Source: Massilia sp. WG5 (GTDB lineage Bacteria > Pseudomonadota > Gammaproteobacteria > Burkholderiales > Burkholderiaceae_D). Taken from it: a DNA stretch of 64,000 nt. The notes under the pieces are model-generated. The model did not search any database and had not been told where the DNA came from. It saw only the letters and a list, made by a program, of their open reading frames with translations. Positions 16,983 to 26,139 of the stretch are shown one piece after another. How positions within the stretch are numbered: position 1 is the stretch's first letter; each line of letters opens with the position of its first letter. The stretch covers positions 3,658,001 to 3,722,000 of the forward strand of contig NZ_CP012640.2 of NCBI RefSeq assembly GCF_001412595.2, in the 5' to 3' direction. The position numbers and the translations under genes were made by a program.

Positions 16983-19835
16983 TTACAGGAACTTGTACTT
17001 CGCGCGCAGGTAGAACATGCGGCCCAGCGGATTGCCGTACTGCGGATCGTAGCCGACCTGGAAGCCCTGGTCGTTACGCGAGCTCGGCGGATCCTGGTTC
17101 AGCAGGTTCTTGATGCCGAACGCCACGTCCAGGGCCTTGATCGGGCTCCAGACCAGCTGGGTGTCGAAGGTGCTGATCGACGACACATGGCGGACCGCAG
17201 GGTAGTCCGGGCCGATCAGGTCGGCGTTCGTGTAGTCCTGGTAGCCGGCCGTGTAGTTGTGCGTCAGCGACCCGGTCCACGCGCCGTGCTTCAGGCTGAA
17301 GGTCAGGATGTGGCGCCAGCGCGGGGTCGCACCGAAGTCCTCATACTTGCCGAGATCGCTGACCGTCGCCACGCCCGCATACTGGTAGCCATGCTTCAGG
17401 TAGTAGGTGCCATCCATATTGGCGCCGAAGCTGCCGATGCCGGCGAAGTTCTGCTTGTAGTTCAGGTTCAGGTCCAGGCCCGAGGCGAAGAAGCGCGACG
17501 AGTTGGCGTAGGGCAGATCGACGAAGGCCAGCGGGAAGGCCGGGTTGGTGCTGCCCTGGATCGTATTGCTCTTGTTGAGCAAGGTCGGATCGAGGAAAGG
17601 CTTGCCGGTCGAATCGAGCGGCAGGGTTTTCGGATCGACGCGCCAGTAATTGTTCTGGTACAGCGTCGGATTGCCGAGCACGCCGATTTCCGAGGTCTGC
17701 ACGATCGAATTGTTGATCTTGATGTTCCAGTAGTCGAGCGAGCCGCTGATGTGCTGCGTCGGCTGGAACACCATGCCCAAGGAATATTGTTTCGATTTCT
17801 CCGGCTGCAGGTTCGGATTGCCGCCACGTGCGGCGCTCAGCTGCACGTTGCACTCATCCTCGAGCGCGCCGACCGGATTGGCGCTCTTGATCGGCTGGCC
17901 GCCCGGGCAGCGGACCGGGTCGCTGTAACTGCCGTTGGTGTTCTGGCCATACGAGTAGGGCAGCAGGTTCTGGTACAGGGTCGGCGCGCGGAAGCCTTCG
18001 GCGAAGGAACTGCGCACCATGATTTCCTTGATCGGCTGCCAGCGCAGCGAGACCTTCGGACTGACCTGGGAGAACGAGGTGCCGAAGTCGTTCTTGTACT
18101 TGTCGTAGCGCGCCGCCATGTCGAGGTCGAGATGGGTGTACAGCGGGACCGACACCTCGGAGTAGGCCGAGTAGACCTTGCGGCTGCCGGTCACGCCCGG
18201 CACCGGCCCGTTGCCGCCGACCTGGTCGCCGGACGCGAGCGCATCGGACGAGACCTGCTCCAGCTTTTCGTCGCGCATGTCGACGCCCACCGCGAAGCCG
18301 AGCGCGCCGTATGGCAACTGCATCAGTTCCCTGGACACGCGGGCGTCGAATTCCTTGGCCGTCGAGGTCGCACTGTTCTCCATGCCGGTCAGGCGCGCGC
18401 CTTGCAGCGCCGCCAGGCTGTTTGCATCCTGGTCGCCGAACACATTGATGGCGCCGGAGGCGATCAGCGGGCTCAGTTTCGCGTAGCTGTACTGGCCGTC
18501 GCCGAACGAGATCACGCCTTCGTTCTTCGAGTACGAGATGGCGGTGTCGTAGTCCCAGCCGGCGATGGTGCCGCGGGCGCCGACCAGGAAGCGGGTATTG
18601 GTGGCGTCGGTGATGTCGGCGCGGCCACCGCCGGCCACGGTACGCCAGGTGCCGCTCATCGGGCCGACCGGGGTGACGGTGGTATCGGCGGCGAGGATCG
18701 AGCCGTCCGGCATGGTCATGCCTTTCGGCAGCGTGAAGCTTTTCGGATAGAAGCGGCCGTTCGCCGGGTAGATCATCGGCTTGGTGTAGGGAGCCGGCGA
18801 ATAGTGGGCCGTGGTCTCGTCCTTGGTGCGGATGGCTTCGGCGTACAGCTGGTTGTCCTCGTTCAGCTGCAGCACGCCGCGCGCGACGATGTTGTCGTGC
18901 TTGGCTTTCGGGATCAGGTCGATGAAGCGGACGTAATCGGTGCCGCAGGTGGTCGCGCTGCCGATCGGAATCAAGGCAAAGGCAGCGTTGTCGCAGTTCT
19001 TGTAACGGAAAGGATTGACGGTGGTGTAGTGATTACCGTTGGAATCCGTGAAGTTGAAGTTGGGGATGCCGTTACGCGGCGAATTCTTGATCAGGCCCAG
19101 GTCCGGGCGCACGCCGGTGCTGGCGTACGGGCGCTGGGTCGCCTTGAGCGCGTCGTCGGTCTCGTGGTTCGCGCTCAGCAGGACATTGAAGCCCTTGGTC
19201 GACAGGTCGCCGTAGCCGCCGGTGAAGTTGAAGCTGCGCGTGTTGCCGCCTCCTTGCTGGACCTTGGTGTCGTAGGCCGAGACTTCCGCGCCCTGGTAGT
19301 CCTTCTTGAGGATGAAGTTGATGACGCCGGCGACCGCGTCGGCGCCATAGATGGCCGATGCGCCGTCGCGCAGCACCTCGACGCGTTCGATCGCCGAGAG
19401 CGGAATCGAGTTCAGGTCGACCGGGCTGCTGCCGAAGGCATAGTTGGCCACGCGGCGGCCGTTGAGCAGCACCAGTGTGTACTGCGGGCCGAGGCCGCGC
19501 AGGTTGGCGGTCGAGGGATTGCCGGTCGAGCCGACGTTCTGCGCCAGCACGCCACCGCCGAAGTTCGACGGGATCAGGCTCACGAGATCCTGCGCCGTCG
19601 TGGCCCCGGTGCGCTCGAGGTCGGCGTGGGTCAGCACCGAGATCGGCAGCGCGGTCTCGGATTCGGTACGCTTGATCGCCGAGCCGGTGACTTCGACACG
19701 TTGCATGGCTGGTGCGGGGGTACTGCCGGTCGCATCCTGCGCCGTTGCCGGCAAGGCCAGCAGACCGAAGCCGGCGGCGATGCCGCCCGAATAAATGACT
19801 CGCAGCGAGCGCGCGAGCATTGTCTCCTTGAACAT
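16983..19835 (-). CDS. TonB-dependent outer membrane receptor
   Basis: 950 residues. Signal peptide ends near PATAQ; the plug domain carries RVEVTGSAIKRTESE (TonB-box-like start), NLRGLGPQYTLVLLNGRR and ERVEVLRDGASAIYGADAVAGVINFILKK. The remaining part is a 22-stranded barrel with RASFAEGFRAPTLYQN-type and KNLLNQDPPSS motifs and a terminal aromatic-rich strand ending YKFL. This is the large TonB-receptor type common in proteobacteria that import carbohydrates, peptides or other bulky ligands; the ligand is not evident. Start 19835 is used; ATG 19820 has a better Shine-Dalgarno (AAGGAG) and gives the same signal peptide core. The neighbouring hydrolase and amidohydrolase may process what it imports. 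Confidence 0.92.
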   Translation of the reverse strand: MFKETMLARSLRVIYSGGIAAGFGLLALPATAQDATGSTPAPAMQRVEVTGSAIKRTESETALPISVLTHADLERTGATTAQDLVSLIPSNFGGGVLAQNVGSTGNPSTANLRGLGPQYTLVLLNGRRVANYAFGSSPVDLNSIPLSAIERVEVLRDGASAIYGADAVAGVINFILKKDYQGAEVSAYDTKVQQGGGNTRSFNFTGGYGDLSTKGFNVLLSANHETDDALKATQRPYASTGVRPDLGLIKNSPRNGIPNFNFTDSNGNHYTTVNPFRYKNCDNAAFALIPIGSATTCGTDYVRFIDLIPKAKHDNIVARGVLQLNEDNQLYAEAIRTKDETTAHYSPAPYTKPMIYPANGRFYPKSFTLPKGMTMPDGSILAADTTVTPVGPMSGTWRTVAGGGRADITDATNTRFLVGARGTIAGWDYDTAISYSKNEGVISFGDGQYSYAKLSPLIASGAINVFGDQDANSLAALQGARLTGMENSATSTAKEFDARVSRELMQLPYGALGFAVGVDMRDEKLEQVSSDALASGDQVGGNGPVPGVTGSRKVYSAYSEVSVPLYTHLDLDMAARYDKYKNDFGTSFSQVSPKVSLRWQPIKEIMVRSSFAEGFRAPTLYQNLLPYSYGQNTNGSYSDPVRCPGGQPIKSANPVGALEDECNVQLSAARGGNPNLQPEKSKQYSLGMVFQPTQHISGSLDYWNIKINNSIVQTSEIGVLGNPTLYQNNYWRVDPKTLPLDSTGKPFLDPTLLNKSNTIQGSTNPAFPLAFVDLPYANSSRFFASGLDLNLNYKQNFAGIGSFGANMDGTYYLKHGYQYAGVATVSDLGKYEDFGATPRWRHILTFSLKHGAWTGSLTHNYTAGYQDYTNADLIGPDYPAVRHVSSISTFDTQLVWSPIKALDVAFGIKNLLNQDPPSSRNDQGFQVGYDPQYGNPLGRMFYLRAKYKFL

Positions 19836-19900
19836 ATTGTTCCTTTTCTTTTGTAGGGAAAGTACTCACCCGTTTCGGGTAGGAAACGGACGTGGCGAGC

Positions 19901-19929
19901 ATCTGAACATATGCATATTTAAGGGTCAA
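19901..19929 (-). promoter_or_regulatory. candidate promoter of the TonB receptor
   Basis: On the minus strand, TTGACC (19924-19929) and TCAGAT (19901-19906) are separated by 17 bp, upstream of the receptor start. The 19836-20137 gap (302 bp) holds this promoter, regulatory module B of the divergent hydrolase, and no further ORF that I can support. Confidence 0.45.
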
Positions 19930-19992
19930 TACAGAACAGGGGGCATTACCAAGATGTAATCCAGAGGCGCGACGGGGCCCTTGAATAGGACA

Positions 19993-20117
19993 TTCGAAAA
20001 TTTCGATTAAATATCCGCAAATTATCCGTTTTTCACTTGCGCCCGGATCCCACATACTCACGTCATCGCATCACACATGAAGCAGAGCGGCACAGTCCGA
20101 TGCTTCGAAACCTTCGA
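19993..20117 (+). promoter_or_regulatory. promoter/operator module B of the hydrolase operon
   Basis: Near copy of module A: TTCGAAAATTTCGA (19993-20006), ATTATCCGTTTTTCAC with -35 TTTTCA (20030-20035), 17 bp spacer, -10 CATACT (20053-20058), and the leader palindrome TCGAA-ACC-TTCGA (20105-20117). The distance from first palindrome to -10 is 60 bp in both copies; the second palindrome is 51 bp after the -10 start here and 40 bp in module A, a difference of about one helical turn. Confidence 0.72.
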
Positions 20118-20137
20118 TCTTTAAAGAGGAGTACATC

Positions 20138-20830
20138 ATGAGCAATCCGAAACTCGAGGTCCTGACCCCGCAAAACTCGCAGCTGATCATCATCGACCAC
20201 CAGCCGCAGATGGCCTTCGGCGTGCAATCGATCGACCGCCAGACCCTGAAGAACAATGTGGTCGGCCTGGCCAAGGCGGCGAAGGCCTTCGGCATCCCGA
20301 CCGTCATCACCACCGTCGAATCCGATTCCTTCTCCGGCAGGACCTACCCGGAAATCCTGGACGTGTTCCCGGACCATCCGCTCCTCGAACGCAGCTCGAT
20401 GAACTCCTGGGATGACCAGAAGGTGCGCGACGCCCTCAAGGCCAACGGCCGCAGGAAGGTCATCGTGGCCGGGCTGTGGACCGAAGTCTGCAACACCACC
20501 TTCGCCCTGTCCGCCATGCTGGAAGGCGACTACGAGATCTACATGGTGGCGGACGCCTCGGGCGGCACCTCGAAGGAGGCGCACGACTTCGCCATGCAGC
20601 GCATGGTGCAGGCCGGCGTGGTCCCGGTGACCTGGCAGCAGGTGCTGCTGGAGTGGCAGCGCGACTGGGCGAACCGCGACACCTACGACGCCGTGATGAA
20701 GATCGTGACCGAGCACTCGGGCGCCTACGGCATGGGCGTCGATTACGCCTACACGATGGTGCACAAGGCGCCGGCCCGCAACCAGGGCCATAACGAGGTG
20801 CTGGCGCCGGTCCCGGCGCCGGTCCGCTGA
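20138..20830 (+). CDS. isochorismatase-fold cysteine hydrolase, YcaC-like
   Basis: 230 residues. The catalytic Asp is in LIIIDHQPQMAFGV, and the nucleophile Cys is in AGLWTEVCNTTFAL; SGRTYPEIL and MVADASGGTSKEAHDFAMQRM fit the YcaC branch of the superfamily, whose E. coli member is an octamer of unknown substrate. The C-terminal extension (about 25 residues, ending APVPAPVR) is low complexity. SD AAAGAGGAG stands before ATG 20138. It is the first gene of an operon with the amidohydrolase (28 bp gap) and a DUF1275 protein, driven by module B. A role in amide or carbamate hydrolysis in concert with the amidohydrolase is inference. Confidence 0.88.
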   Translation: MSNPKLEVLTPQNSQLIIIDHQPQMAFGVQSIDRQTLKNNVVGLAKAAKAFGIPTVITTVESDSFSGRTYPEILDVFPDHPLLERSSMNSWDDQKVRDALKANGRRKVIVAGLWTEVCNTTFALSAMLEGDYEIYMVADASGGTSKEAHDFAMQRMVQAGVVPVTWQQVLLEWQRDWANRDTYDAVMKIVTEHSGAYGMGVDYAYTMVHKAPARNQGHNEVLAPVPAPVR

Positions 20831-20857
20831 TTCACCGATCCACGCAGGAGAACAAGC

Positions 20858-22747
20858 ATGCAAGCACAGTCCACCACCAAGGCAGCGCCGGCGCTCATCC
20901 TCATCAACGGTCGATTCGCCACCCTCGACCGCGCCCAGCCGCAGGCCAGTGCGGTCGCGATCCGCGACGGCCGCTTCCTCGCCGTCGGCGATGTCGAGCA
21001 CGTGATGCGCTTCCGCGAAGCGGGCAGCCAGGTCATCGACCTGAACGGCCGCACCGCGATTCCGGGCCTGAACGATTCGCACCTGCACCTGATCCGTGGT
21101 GGACTGAACTACAACCTCGAGCTGCGCTGGGAAGGCGTGCCTTCCCTTCGCGATGCGCTGCGCATGCTGAAGGAACAGGCCGACCGCACCCCGCATCCGC
21201 AGTGGGTGCGCGTGGTGGGCGGCTGGAGCGAATTCCAGTTTGCCGAGCGCCGCATGCCGACCCTCGAAGAGATCAACGCCGCGGCGCCCGATACCCCGGT
21301 GTTCATCCTGCACCTGTACGACCGCGCGCTGCTGAACCGCGCCGCCCTGCGCGCCGTCGGCTACACCAAAGACACGCCGAACCCGCCGGGCGGCGAGATC
21401 CAGCGCGACGCCGCCGGCAACCCGACCGGTATGCTGATCGCGCGTCCGAACGCGATGATCCTGTACGCGACCCTGGCCAAGGGGCCGACGCTGCCCTACG
21501 ATTTGCAGGTGAATTCGACGCGCCAGTTCATGCGCGAGCTGAACCGTCTCGGCATCACCAGCGCGATCGACGCCGGCGGCGGCTTCCAGAACTATCCCGA
21601 GGATTATTCGGTCATCGAAGAGCTCGACCGCAACAAGCAGCTCACCATCCGCATCGCCTACAACCTGTTCACCCAGAACAAGGGGCAGGAGCTGGAAGAC
21701 TTCCAGCGCTGGACGAAGATGGTGACGCCGGGGCAGGGCAGCGATTACTACCGCCACAACGGCGCCGGCGAGATGCTGGTGTTCTCGGCGGCCGACTTCG
21801 AAGACTTCCTGGAGCCGCGGCCGGAACTGGCGGCCGGCATGGAAGATGAACTGGAGAAGGTGGTGCGCCACCTGGTCGCGAACTGCTGGCCGTTCCGCCT
21901 GCACGCGACCTATGACGAATCGATCACCCGCATGCTCGACGTGTTCGAGAAGATCGATCGCGAGATCCCCTTCGACGGCCTGCACTGGATGTTCGACCAT
22001 TGCGAGACCATCAGCCCGCGCAATATCGACCGCGTAAAAGCGCTGGGCGGCGGCATCGCGATCCAGCACCGCATGGCCTTCCAGGGCGAGTATTTCGTCG
22101 AGCGCTACGGCGCCGACGCGGCGCGCGCCACGCCGCCGATCAAGCAGATGCTGGCGTCCGGCGTGCCGGTCGGCGCCGGCACCGACGCGACCCGCGTGGC
22201 CAGCTACAACCCGTGGACGGCGCTGTACTGGCTGGTGTCCGGACGCACCGTCGGCGGTTTGCCGCTGTACGGGAGCGCCGGGCATTTGCCGCGCCAGGTC
22301 GCACTGGAGCTGTGGACTTCGGGCAGCGCCTGGTTCTCGAACGAGCAGGGCCGCAAAGGCCGGATCCAGGAAGGCATGCTGGCCGACCTGGCGGTGCTGT
22401 CGAACGACTTCTTTACCGTGCCCGAGGAAGAGATCAAGGCGCTCGAATCGGTGCTGACCGTGGTCGGGGGCGAGGTCGTGTACGGCGCCGCCGAATTCAC
22501 GCGCCTGGGACCGCCGCCGATTCCGGTGCTGCCCGAGTGGTCGCCGGTGCAGAAGGTGCCGGGCCACTGGCGCCGGGCTGAACCCCGGGCGCAGCAGCCG
22601 CAAGCGCGGACCGCCCTGGTACACCAGTGCTCCGGCCCCTGCGGCGTGCACGCCCACCAGCACGACAAGGCGCGCAAATCGGCCGTGCCGGTGTCGGATT
22701 TCGGCGACTTCTGGGGCGCCTTCGGCTGCAGCTGTTTCGCGTTCTGA
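20858..22747 (+). CDS. YtcJ-like metal-dependent amidohydrolase with Cys/His tail
   Basis: 629 residues. The N-terminal beta domain begins ALILINGRFATLD; GRTAIPGLNDSHLHLIRGG carries the metal-binding HxH; MFDHCETISPRN, IAIQHRMA and GAGTDATRVASYNPW supply later barrel histidines and the catalytic Asp. The enzyme probably hydrolyses an N-formyl, N-acyl or cyclic amide substrate in the cytosol; no signal peptide. After the barrel closes (about residue 575) there is an unusual tail: QCSGPCGVHAHQHDKAR, then a Gly/aromatic end GCSCFAF, giving four Cys and three His in about 45 residues. SD GGAG at 20847-20850. Followed by the DUF1275 gene after 11 nt. Confidence 0.9.
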   Translation: MQAQSTTKAAPALILINGRFATLDRAQPQASAVAIRDGRFLAVGDVEHVMRFREAGSQVIDLNGRTAIPGLNDSHLHLIRGGLNYNLELRWEGVPSLRDALRMLKEQADRTPHPQWVRVVGGWSEFQFAERRMPTLEEINAAAPDTPVFILHLYDRALLNRAALRAVGYTKDTPNPPGGEIQRDAAGNPTGMLIARPNAMILYATLAKGPTLPYDLQVNSTRQFMRELNRLGITSAIDAGGGFQNYPEDYSVIEELDRNKQLTIRIAYNLFTQNKGQELEDFQRWTKMVTPGQGSDYYRHNGAGEMLVFSAADFEDFLEPRPELAAGMEDELEKVVRHLVANCWPFRLHATYDESITRMLDVFEKIDREIPFDGLHWMFDHCETISPRNIDRVKALGGGIAIQHRMAFQGEYFVERYGADAARATPPIKQMLASGVPVGAGTDATRVASYNPWTALYWLVSGRTVGGLPLYGSAGHLPRQVALELWTSGSAWFSNEQGRKGRIQEGMLADLAVLSNDFFTVPEEEIKALESVLTVVGGEVVYGAAEFTRLGPPPIPVLPEWSPVQKVPGHWRRAEPRAQQPQARTALVHQCSGPCGVHAHQHDKARKSAVPVSDFGDFWGAFGCSCFAF

Positions 22748-22758
22748 AGGGAGGCCGC

Positions 22759-23460
22759 ATGGACACGCAAGGATTCCAGCGCCTGCAGGGCGTCAGCATG
22801 GGCTTTTTGGCCGGTTATGTCGACACGCTCGGCTTCGCCGCGCTGTTCGGCCTGTTCACCGCCCACGTCACCGGCAACTTCATCCTGTTCGCGGTGGCGC
22901 TGGCGGCGCCGGGGCACACGCCGGGCGTGCTCAAGCTGCTGGCCTTCCCCGCCTTCATCCTGGGCGTGGCGGCCTGCCGGCTCCTGATCGCCGGCTGCGA
23001 GCGGCGCGGCCTGTCCGCCACCAAGCCATCGTATGCGCTCCAGCTGGCGCTGCTGCTGGGCTTCATGGTGTGCGGGGTGCTGGCCGAACCGCTCGGCACG
23101 GCCGCCGACGGCATGGCCATCGCCGCGGGCATGCTGGGTGCGGCCGCCATGGGCGCGCACGGTGCGACCAGCAAGCTGCTGCTGAACCACCTGGCGCCGA
23201 CCTCGATGATGACAGGGAACGTTACCCAGCTCGTGATCGATACCGTGGACCGCCTGCGCGGCGCCGCCGACGCGGCGACCCGGGCGCGCAGCAGCAAGTT
23301 CTTCTGGCAGATCGTGGCGTTCGCGCTGGGCTGCGGCGCGGCGGCGTTTGCGTATTTTGCCTTCGGCTTCGCGGCGCTGCTCGTGCCGGCCGCGATCCTG
23401 GGCCTGCACCTGTACTTGCCGGAGCCAACGGCGGCCCCGACAGTCATCAAGGCGGCTTAA
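22759..23460 (+). CDS. YoaK/DUF1275 family membrane protein
   Basis: 233 residues from ATG 22759, which has AGGGAGG just upstream; longer in-frame starts would overlap the amidohydrolase. The opening GFLAGYVDTLGFAALFGLFTAHVTGNF is diagnostic of DUF1275, and six hydrophobic segments follow, including NHLAPTSMMTGNVTQLVID, the second half-repeat of the same motif. An inner-membrane protein of unknown function, probably a small-molecule transporter by topology. Third gene of the module B operon. Its stop overlaps by 4 bp the stop of the convergent phosphatase gene. Confidence 0.85.
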   Translation: MDTQGFQRLQGVSMGFLAGYVDTLGFAALFGLFTAHVTGNFILFAVALAAPGHTPGVLKLLAFPAFILGVAACRLLIAGCERRGLSATKPSYALQLALLLGFMVCGVLAEPLGTAADGMAIAAGMLGAAAMGAHGATSKLLLNHLAPTSMMTGNVTQLVIDTVDRLRGAADAATRARSSKFFWQIVAFALGCGAAAFAYFAFGFAALLVPAAILGLHLYLPEPTAAPTVIKAA

Positions 23461-23954
23461 GGCGTCCCGAGCAGGATCGTCCTGACCTGCCCAGTCGCGC
23501 CGGGCAGCAGCAGGTACAGGCGGTCGAACTCGTCGTCGCCGATCTCGCTGCCGGGCGCACCGCCGAACAGGCTCACCAGTTCCGGCAGCGTATTCGAGTG
23601 CCCGACCACCACCACCGCGCCGTTCAGGGCGCGCACCTTCTCGACCAGCGCCTTGGGCGCGTGCGGATCGTAGATCTGGACGCCGAGGCCGGTCTGCGCC
23701 GCCAGCGGCGCCGCGGTCTGCCGGGTGCGCGCAGTGGGCGTGCTGAAGATGGCCGTGATGCCGGCCCGGCGCAGGATCGCGGCGATATGCTGGGCACGCA
23801 GCCGGCCCTGCGGCGTCAGGTCCGGATCCTTGCCCCCGGCCATCTTCTCGGCATGGCGCACGAGGTAGATGGTGGCCGGTTCCGCCGCCGCCAGGCCCGG
23901 CAGCAGGGATGCCGCCGCCAGCGCGGCGCACAGCAAATGGCGGAACGTGGGCAT
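23457..23954 (-). CDS. SixA-like histidine phosphatase, exported
   Basis: 165 residues on the minus strand, start at ATG 23954. A signal peptide (MPTFRHLLCAALAAASLLPG..AAA) precedes a small phosphoglycerate-mutase-fold domain. The phosphorylated His is in IYLVRHAEK; the second catalytic His is in VVVVGHSNTLPEL; FSTPTARTRQTA is the conserved arginine stretch. The longer open frame upstream to 24815 is ttcA in a different frame. Exported histidine phosphatases are common in betaproteobacteria; the substrate is unknown. It follows ttcA by 26 bp, perhaps in the same transcript. Confidence 0.87.
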   Translation of the reverse strand: MPTFRHLLCAALAAASLLPGLAAAEPATIYLVRHAEKMAGGKDPDLTPQGRLRAQHIAAILRRAGITAIFSTPTARTRQTAAPLAAQTGLGVQIYDPHAPKALVEKVRALNGAVVVVGHSNTLPELVSLFGGAPGSEIGDDEFDRLYLLLPGATGQVRTILLGTP

Positions 23955-23980
23955 GGGCGGTCTCCGTGAGGGATGAAGGA

Positions 23981-24907
23981 TTACAGCGGCTGCAGCGGAA
24001 TCGTGCCCGGCAGGCTGGACGGCGTCGAGCACGGCTCTTCGTCGAAGGCGATGTCGCCGTCCGGATTCGCCACGCCGTCGGTCTTCAGGTCCTGGAAGCC
24101 GAACATGTCGCGGTCCATCAGGTGCGACGGCACCACGGTGCTGAGCGAGGAGAAGATGTTCTCGACGCGGCCCGGATGCTTCTTTTCCCAGTCGCGCAGC
24201 ATCGCCTTGATCTGCTTGCGCTGCAGGTTCTCCTGCGAGCCGCACAGGTCGCAGGGAATGATCGGGAAGCCTTTGACTTCGGCGTAGCGCTCGGTATCCG
24301 CTTCCTTTACGTAGGCCAGCGGGCGGATCACCATGTGCTTGCCGTCGTCGGAGACCAGCTTGGCCGGCATGCCCTTGATCTTCGCGCCGAAGAACATGTT
24401 CAGGAAGAAGGTTTCGAGGATGTCGTCGCGGTGGTGGCCGAGGGCGATCTTGTTGCAGCCGAGTTCGTCCGCCACGCGATACAGGATGCCGCGCCGCAGC
24501 CTGGAACAGAGCGAGCAGGTGGTCTTGCCTTCCGGGATCAGGCGCTTGACGATGCTGTAGGTGTCCTGGTTCTCGATATGGAAGGGGATGCCCAGCTTTT
24601 CCAGGTAGGCCGGCAGCACCTCGGCCGGGAAGTTCGGCTGCTTCTGGTCGAGGTTCACGGCCACCAGTTCGAACTTGATCGGCGCGCGCTCGCGCAGCGT
24701 CATCAGGATGTCGAGCAGGGCATAGCTGTCCTTGCCGCCGGACAGGCAGACCATCACCTTGTCGCCGTCCTCGATCATATTGAAATCGCCGATCGCCTGG
24801 CCGACCAGGCGGCACAGGCGCTTGTGCAGCTTGTTGTTCTCGTACGCTTGTTTCTCAGCCTGTTTTTCCACGGGCTGCGCAGTTGCCTGCTCCATCACTT
24901 CACTCAT
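23981..24907 (-). CDS. ttcA: tRNA 2-thiocytidine(32) synthetase TtcA
   Basis: 308 residues. The PP-loop ATP pyrophosphatase motif is [14 protein letters not shown], and two cysteine pairs ligate the Fe-S cluster region: [12 protein letters not shown] and [28 protein letters not shown] is also signature. TtcA thiolates C32 of several tRNAs using an Fe-S cluster. ATG 24907 overlaps the folB stop (ATGA), so the two are translationally coupled. The last 45 residues (after VVPSHLMD) include an acidic extension ending IPLQPL, common in betaproteobacterial TtcA. Confidence 0.96.
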   Translation of the reverse strand: MSEVMEQATAQPVEKQAEKQAYENNKLHKRLCRLVGQAIGDFNMIEDGDKVMVCLSGGKDSYALLDILMTLRERAPIKFELVAVNLDQKQPNFPAEVLPAYLEKLGIPFHIENQDTYSIVKRLIPEGKTTCSLCSRLRRGILYRVADELGCNKIALGHHRDDILETFFLNMFFGAKIKGMPAKLVSDDGKHMVIRPLAYVKEADTERYAEVKGFPIIPCDLCGSQENLQRKQIKAMLRDWEKKHPGRVENIFSSLSTVVPSHLMDRDMFGFQDLKTDGVANPDGDIAFDEEPCSTPSSLPGTIPLQPL

Positions 24908-25302
24908 GCTTGATCCTTGATCTGGAATACTTCGACCCCGACGCCTTCGCAGTCGGGGTACACGTCCGGTTTCATGGTCGACACGCCGGCGGCGCGCACG
25001 CGCGGGTGCGCGAGCATTGCCTTGACCACGTCGTCGCACAGCGTTTCCTGCAGGTGCACGTGGCCCTGGGCGATGCGCCTGGCGATGGTCTCGCGCATGA
25101 AGTCGTAGTCCACCACTTCGTGCAGCTGGTCGTCCTTCGGCGTCGACATCGCCAGCGGGATGTACAGCTCGACATTGATCAGGACGCGCTGCTCGCCCTT
25201 CTTCTCGAAGTCGTGCACGCCGATGTTGATCATGACTTCGTAATTGCGCAGGAACAGGCGACGGCAATCGCGCAGCTGCGGGTGGGACAGGGCGGACAAC
25301 AT
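24904..25302 (-). CDS. folB: dihydroneopterin aldolase
   Basis: 132 residues. [32 protein letters not shown] is the conserved first half, with the catalytic Glu and later Lys ([18 protein letters not shown]) recognisable. The enzyme converts dihydroneopterin to hydroxymethyl-dihydropterin and glycolaldehyde in folate synthesis. A longer open frame upstream was not used because the preceding SDR ends at 25312. The gene overlaps ttcA by 4 bp and lies 9 bp after the pteridine-reductase-like SDR, so this is an SDR-folB-ttcA operon. Confidence 0.94.
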   Translation of the reverse strand: MLSALSHPQLRDCRRLFLRNYEVMINIGVHDFEKKGEQRVLINVELYIPLAMSTPKDDQLHEVVDYDFMRETIARRIAQGHVHLQETLCDDVVKAMLAHPRVRAAGVSTMKPDVYPDCEGVGVEVFQIKDQA

Positions 25303-25311
25303 AGAAACCTT

Positions 25312-26109
25312 TTATTTAGTTAAAAACATCACGTCGCGATCCAGCGGCACCAGGTGCTGCCCGCCGTCGACGAGCAGGGTGGTGCCGGTCAGGGCGCGCG
25401 CATTCGCCGCATAGCAGACGGCATCGACGATGTCCTGCGGGGTGGACGAGCGCCCCAGCGGCGTGACGGCATGGGCGCGCTCGAAGCCGTCCTCGGTCTG
25501 GTCGCCGGACACCATCGTGATGCCGGGGGCGACGCCGACCACGCGCAGCTTCGGCGCCAGGGCCTGGGCCAGCATCGTGGTCGCCGTCTGCAGTGCCGAT
25601 TTGGACAGCGTGTACGACAAAAAATCCGGGTTGAGATTGTACAGTTTCTGGTCGAGCAGGTTGATCACCACGGCCTGGCCGCCGTCGGGCACATGCGCGT
25701 GCAATTCCTGCGCCAGCAGCAGCGGGGCCGCCAGATTGCACTGCATGTGGGCCGCCAGCAGGGCGGGCGAGAAGGCGTCCGGCTTGTCGTATTCGAACAA
25801 CGAAGCGTTGTTCACGATGCAATCCAGGCTGCCCAGCAGGTGCACGACTTCGCGCGGCAGTTCGCGCACCGCATGTTCATCGGCCAGGTCCGCATGCAGC
25901 GCCACGGCGCGCCGGCCCAGCGCGCGGATCGCGTGCACGACCGCTTCGGCCTCGGCATGCGAGGCGCGGTAGTGGACGGCCACGTCCCAGCCGGCCTGCG
26001 CCATGCCGAGCGCGATTTCCCGCCCGATGCGGCGTCCGGCGCCCGTCACCAGGGCCACGCGGGCGCGGCCGGCGTGGGCCGGGAGATCCTTGGAAGCTGT
26101 GTCTGTCAT
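25312..26109 (-). CDS. pteridine-reductase-type SDR (FolM-like)
   Basis: 265 residues. The cofactor motif is [12 protein letters not shown]: Arg replaces the usual second Gly (TGxxxRxG), the mark of pteridine reductases and dihydromonapterin reductase FolM. Other SDR motifs are NNAS (residue about 105) and YTLSKSAL (Tyr-x-x-x-Lys), and the end [19 protein letters not shown] is typical. Together with folB immediately downstream this supports reduction of a dihydropterin (dihydromonapterin or dihydrofolate) with NADPH. The start is ATG 26109; divergent from the methyltransferase gene with a 30 bp gap. Confidence 0.85.
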   Translation of the reverse strand: MTDTASKDLPAHAGRARVALVTGAGRRIGREIALGMAQAGWDVAVHYRASHAEAEAVVHAIRALGRRAVALHADLADEHAVRELPREVVHLLGSLDCIVNNASLFEYDKPDAFSPALLAAHMQCNLAAPLLLAQELHAHVPDGGQAVVINLLDQKLYNLNPDFLSYTLSKSALQTATTMLAQALAPKLRVVGVAPGITMVSGDQTEDGFERAHAVTPLGRSSTPQDIVDAVCYAANARALTGTTLLVDGGQHLVPLDRDVMFLTK

Positions 26110-26139
26110 GTTCTGCGTGATATGTCCTACAATGGCCGG

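Noticed and set aside
17187..19856. 889-codon frame antisense to the TonB receptor
   Set aside because: Arg/Val/Gln-rich shadow without signal peptide or motif; the receptor is complete on the other strand.
20063..22663. 866-codon antisense frame over the hydrolase and amidohydrolase genes
   Set aside because: Low-complexity His/Arg/Val-rich translation, no ribosome binding site, and the sense proteins carry clear catalytic motifs.
24816..25267. Long upstream extension of the ttcA and phosphatase frames
   Set aside because: The added residues come from folB or ttcA in other frames; the chosen starts have ATGA overlap or conserved N-termini.
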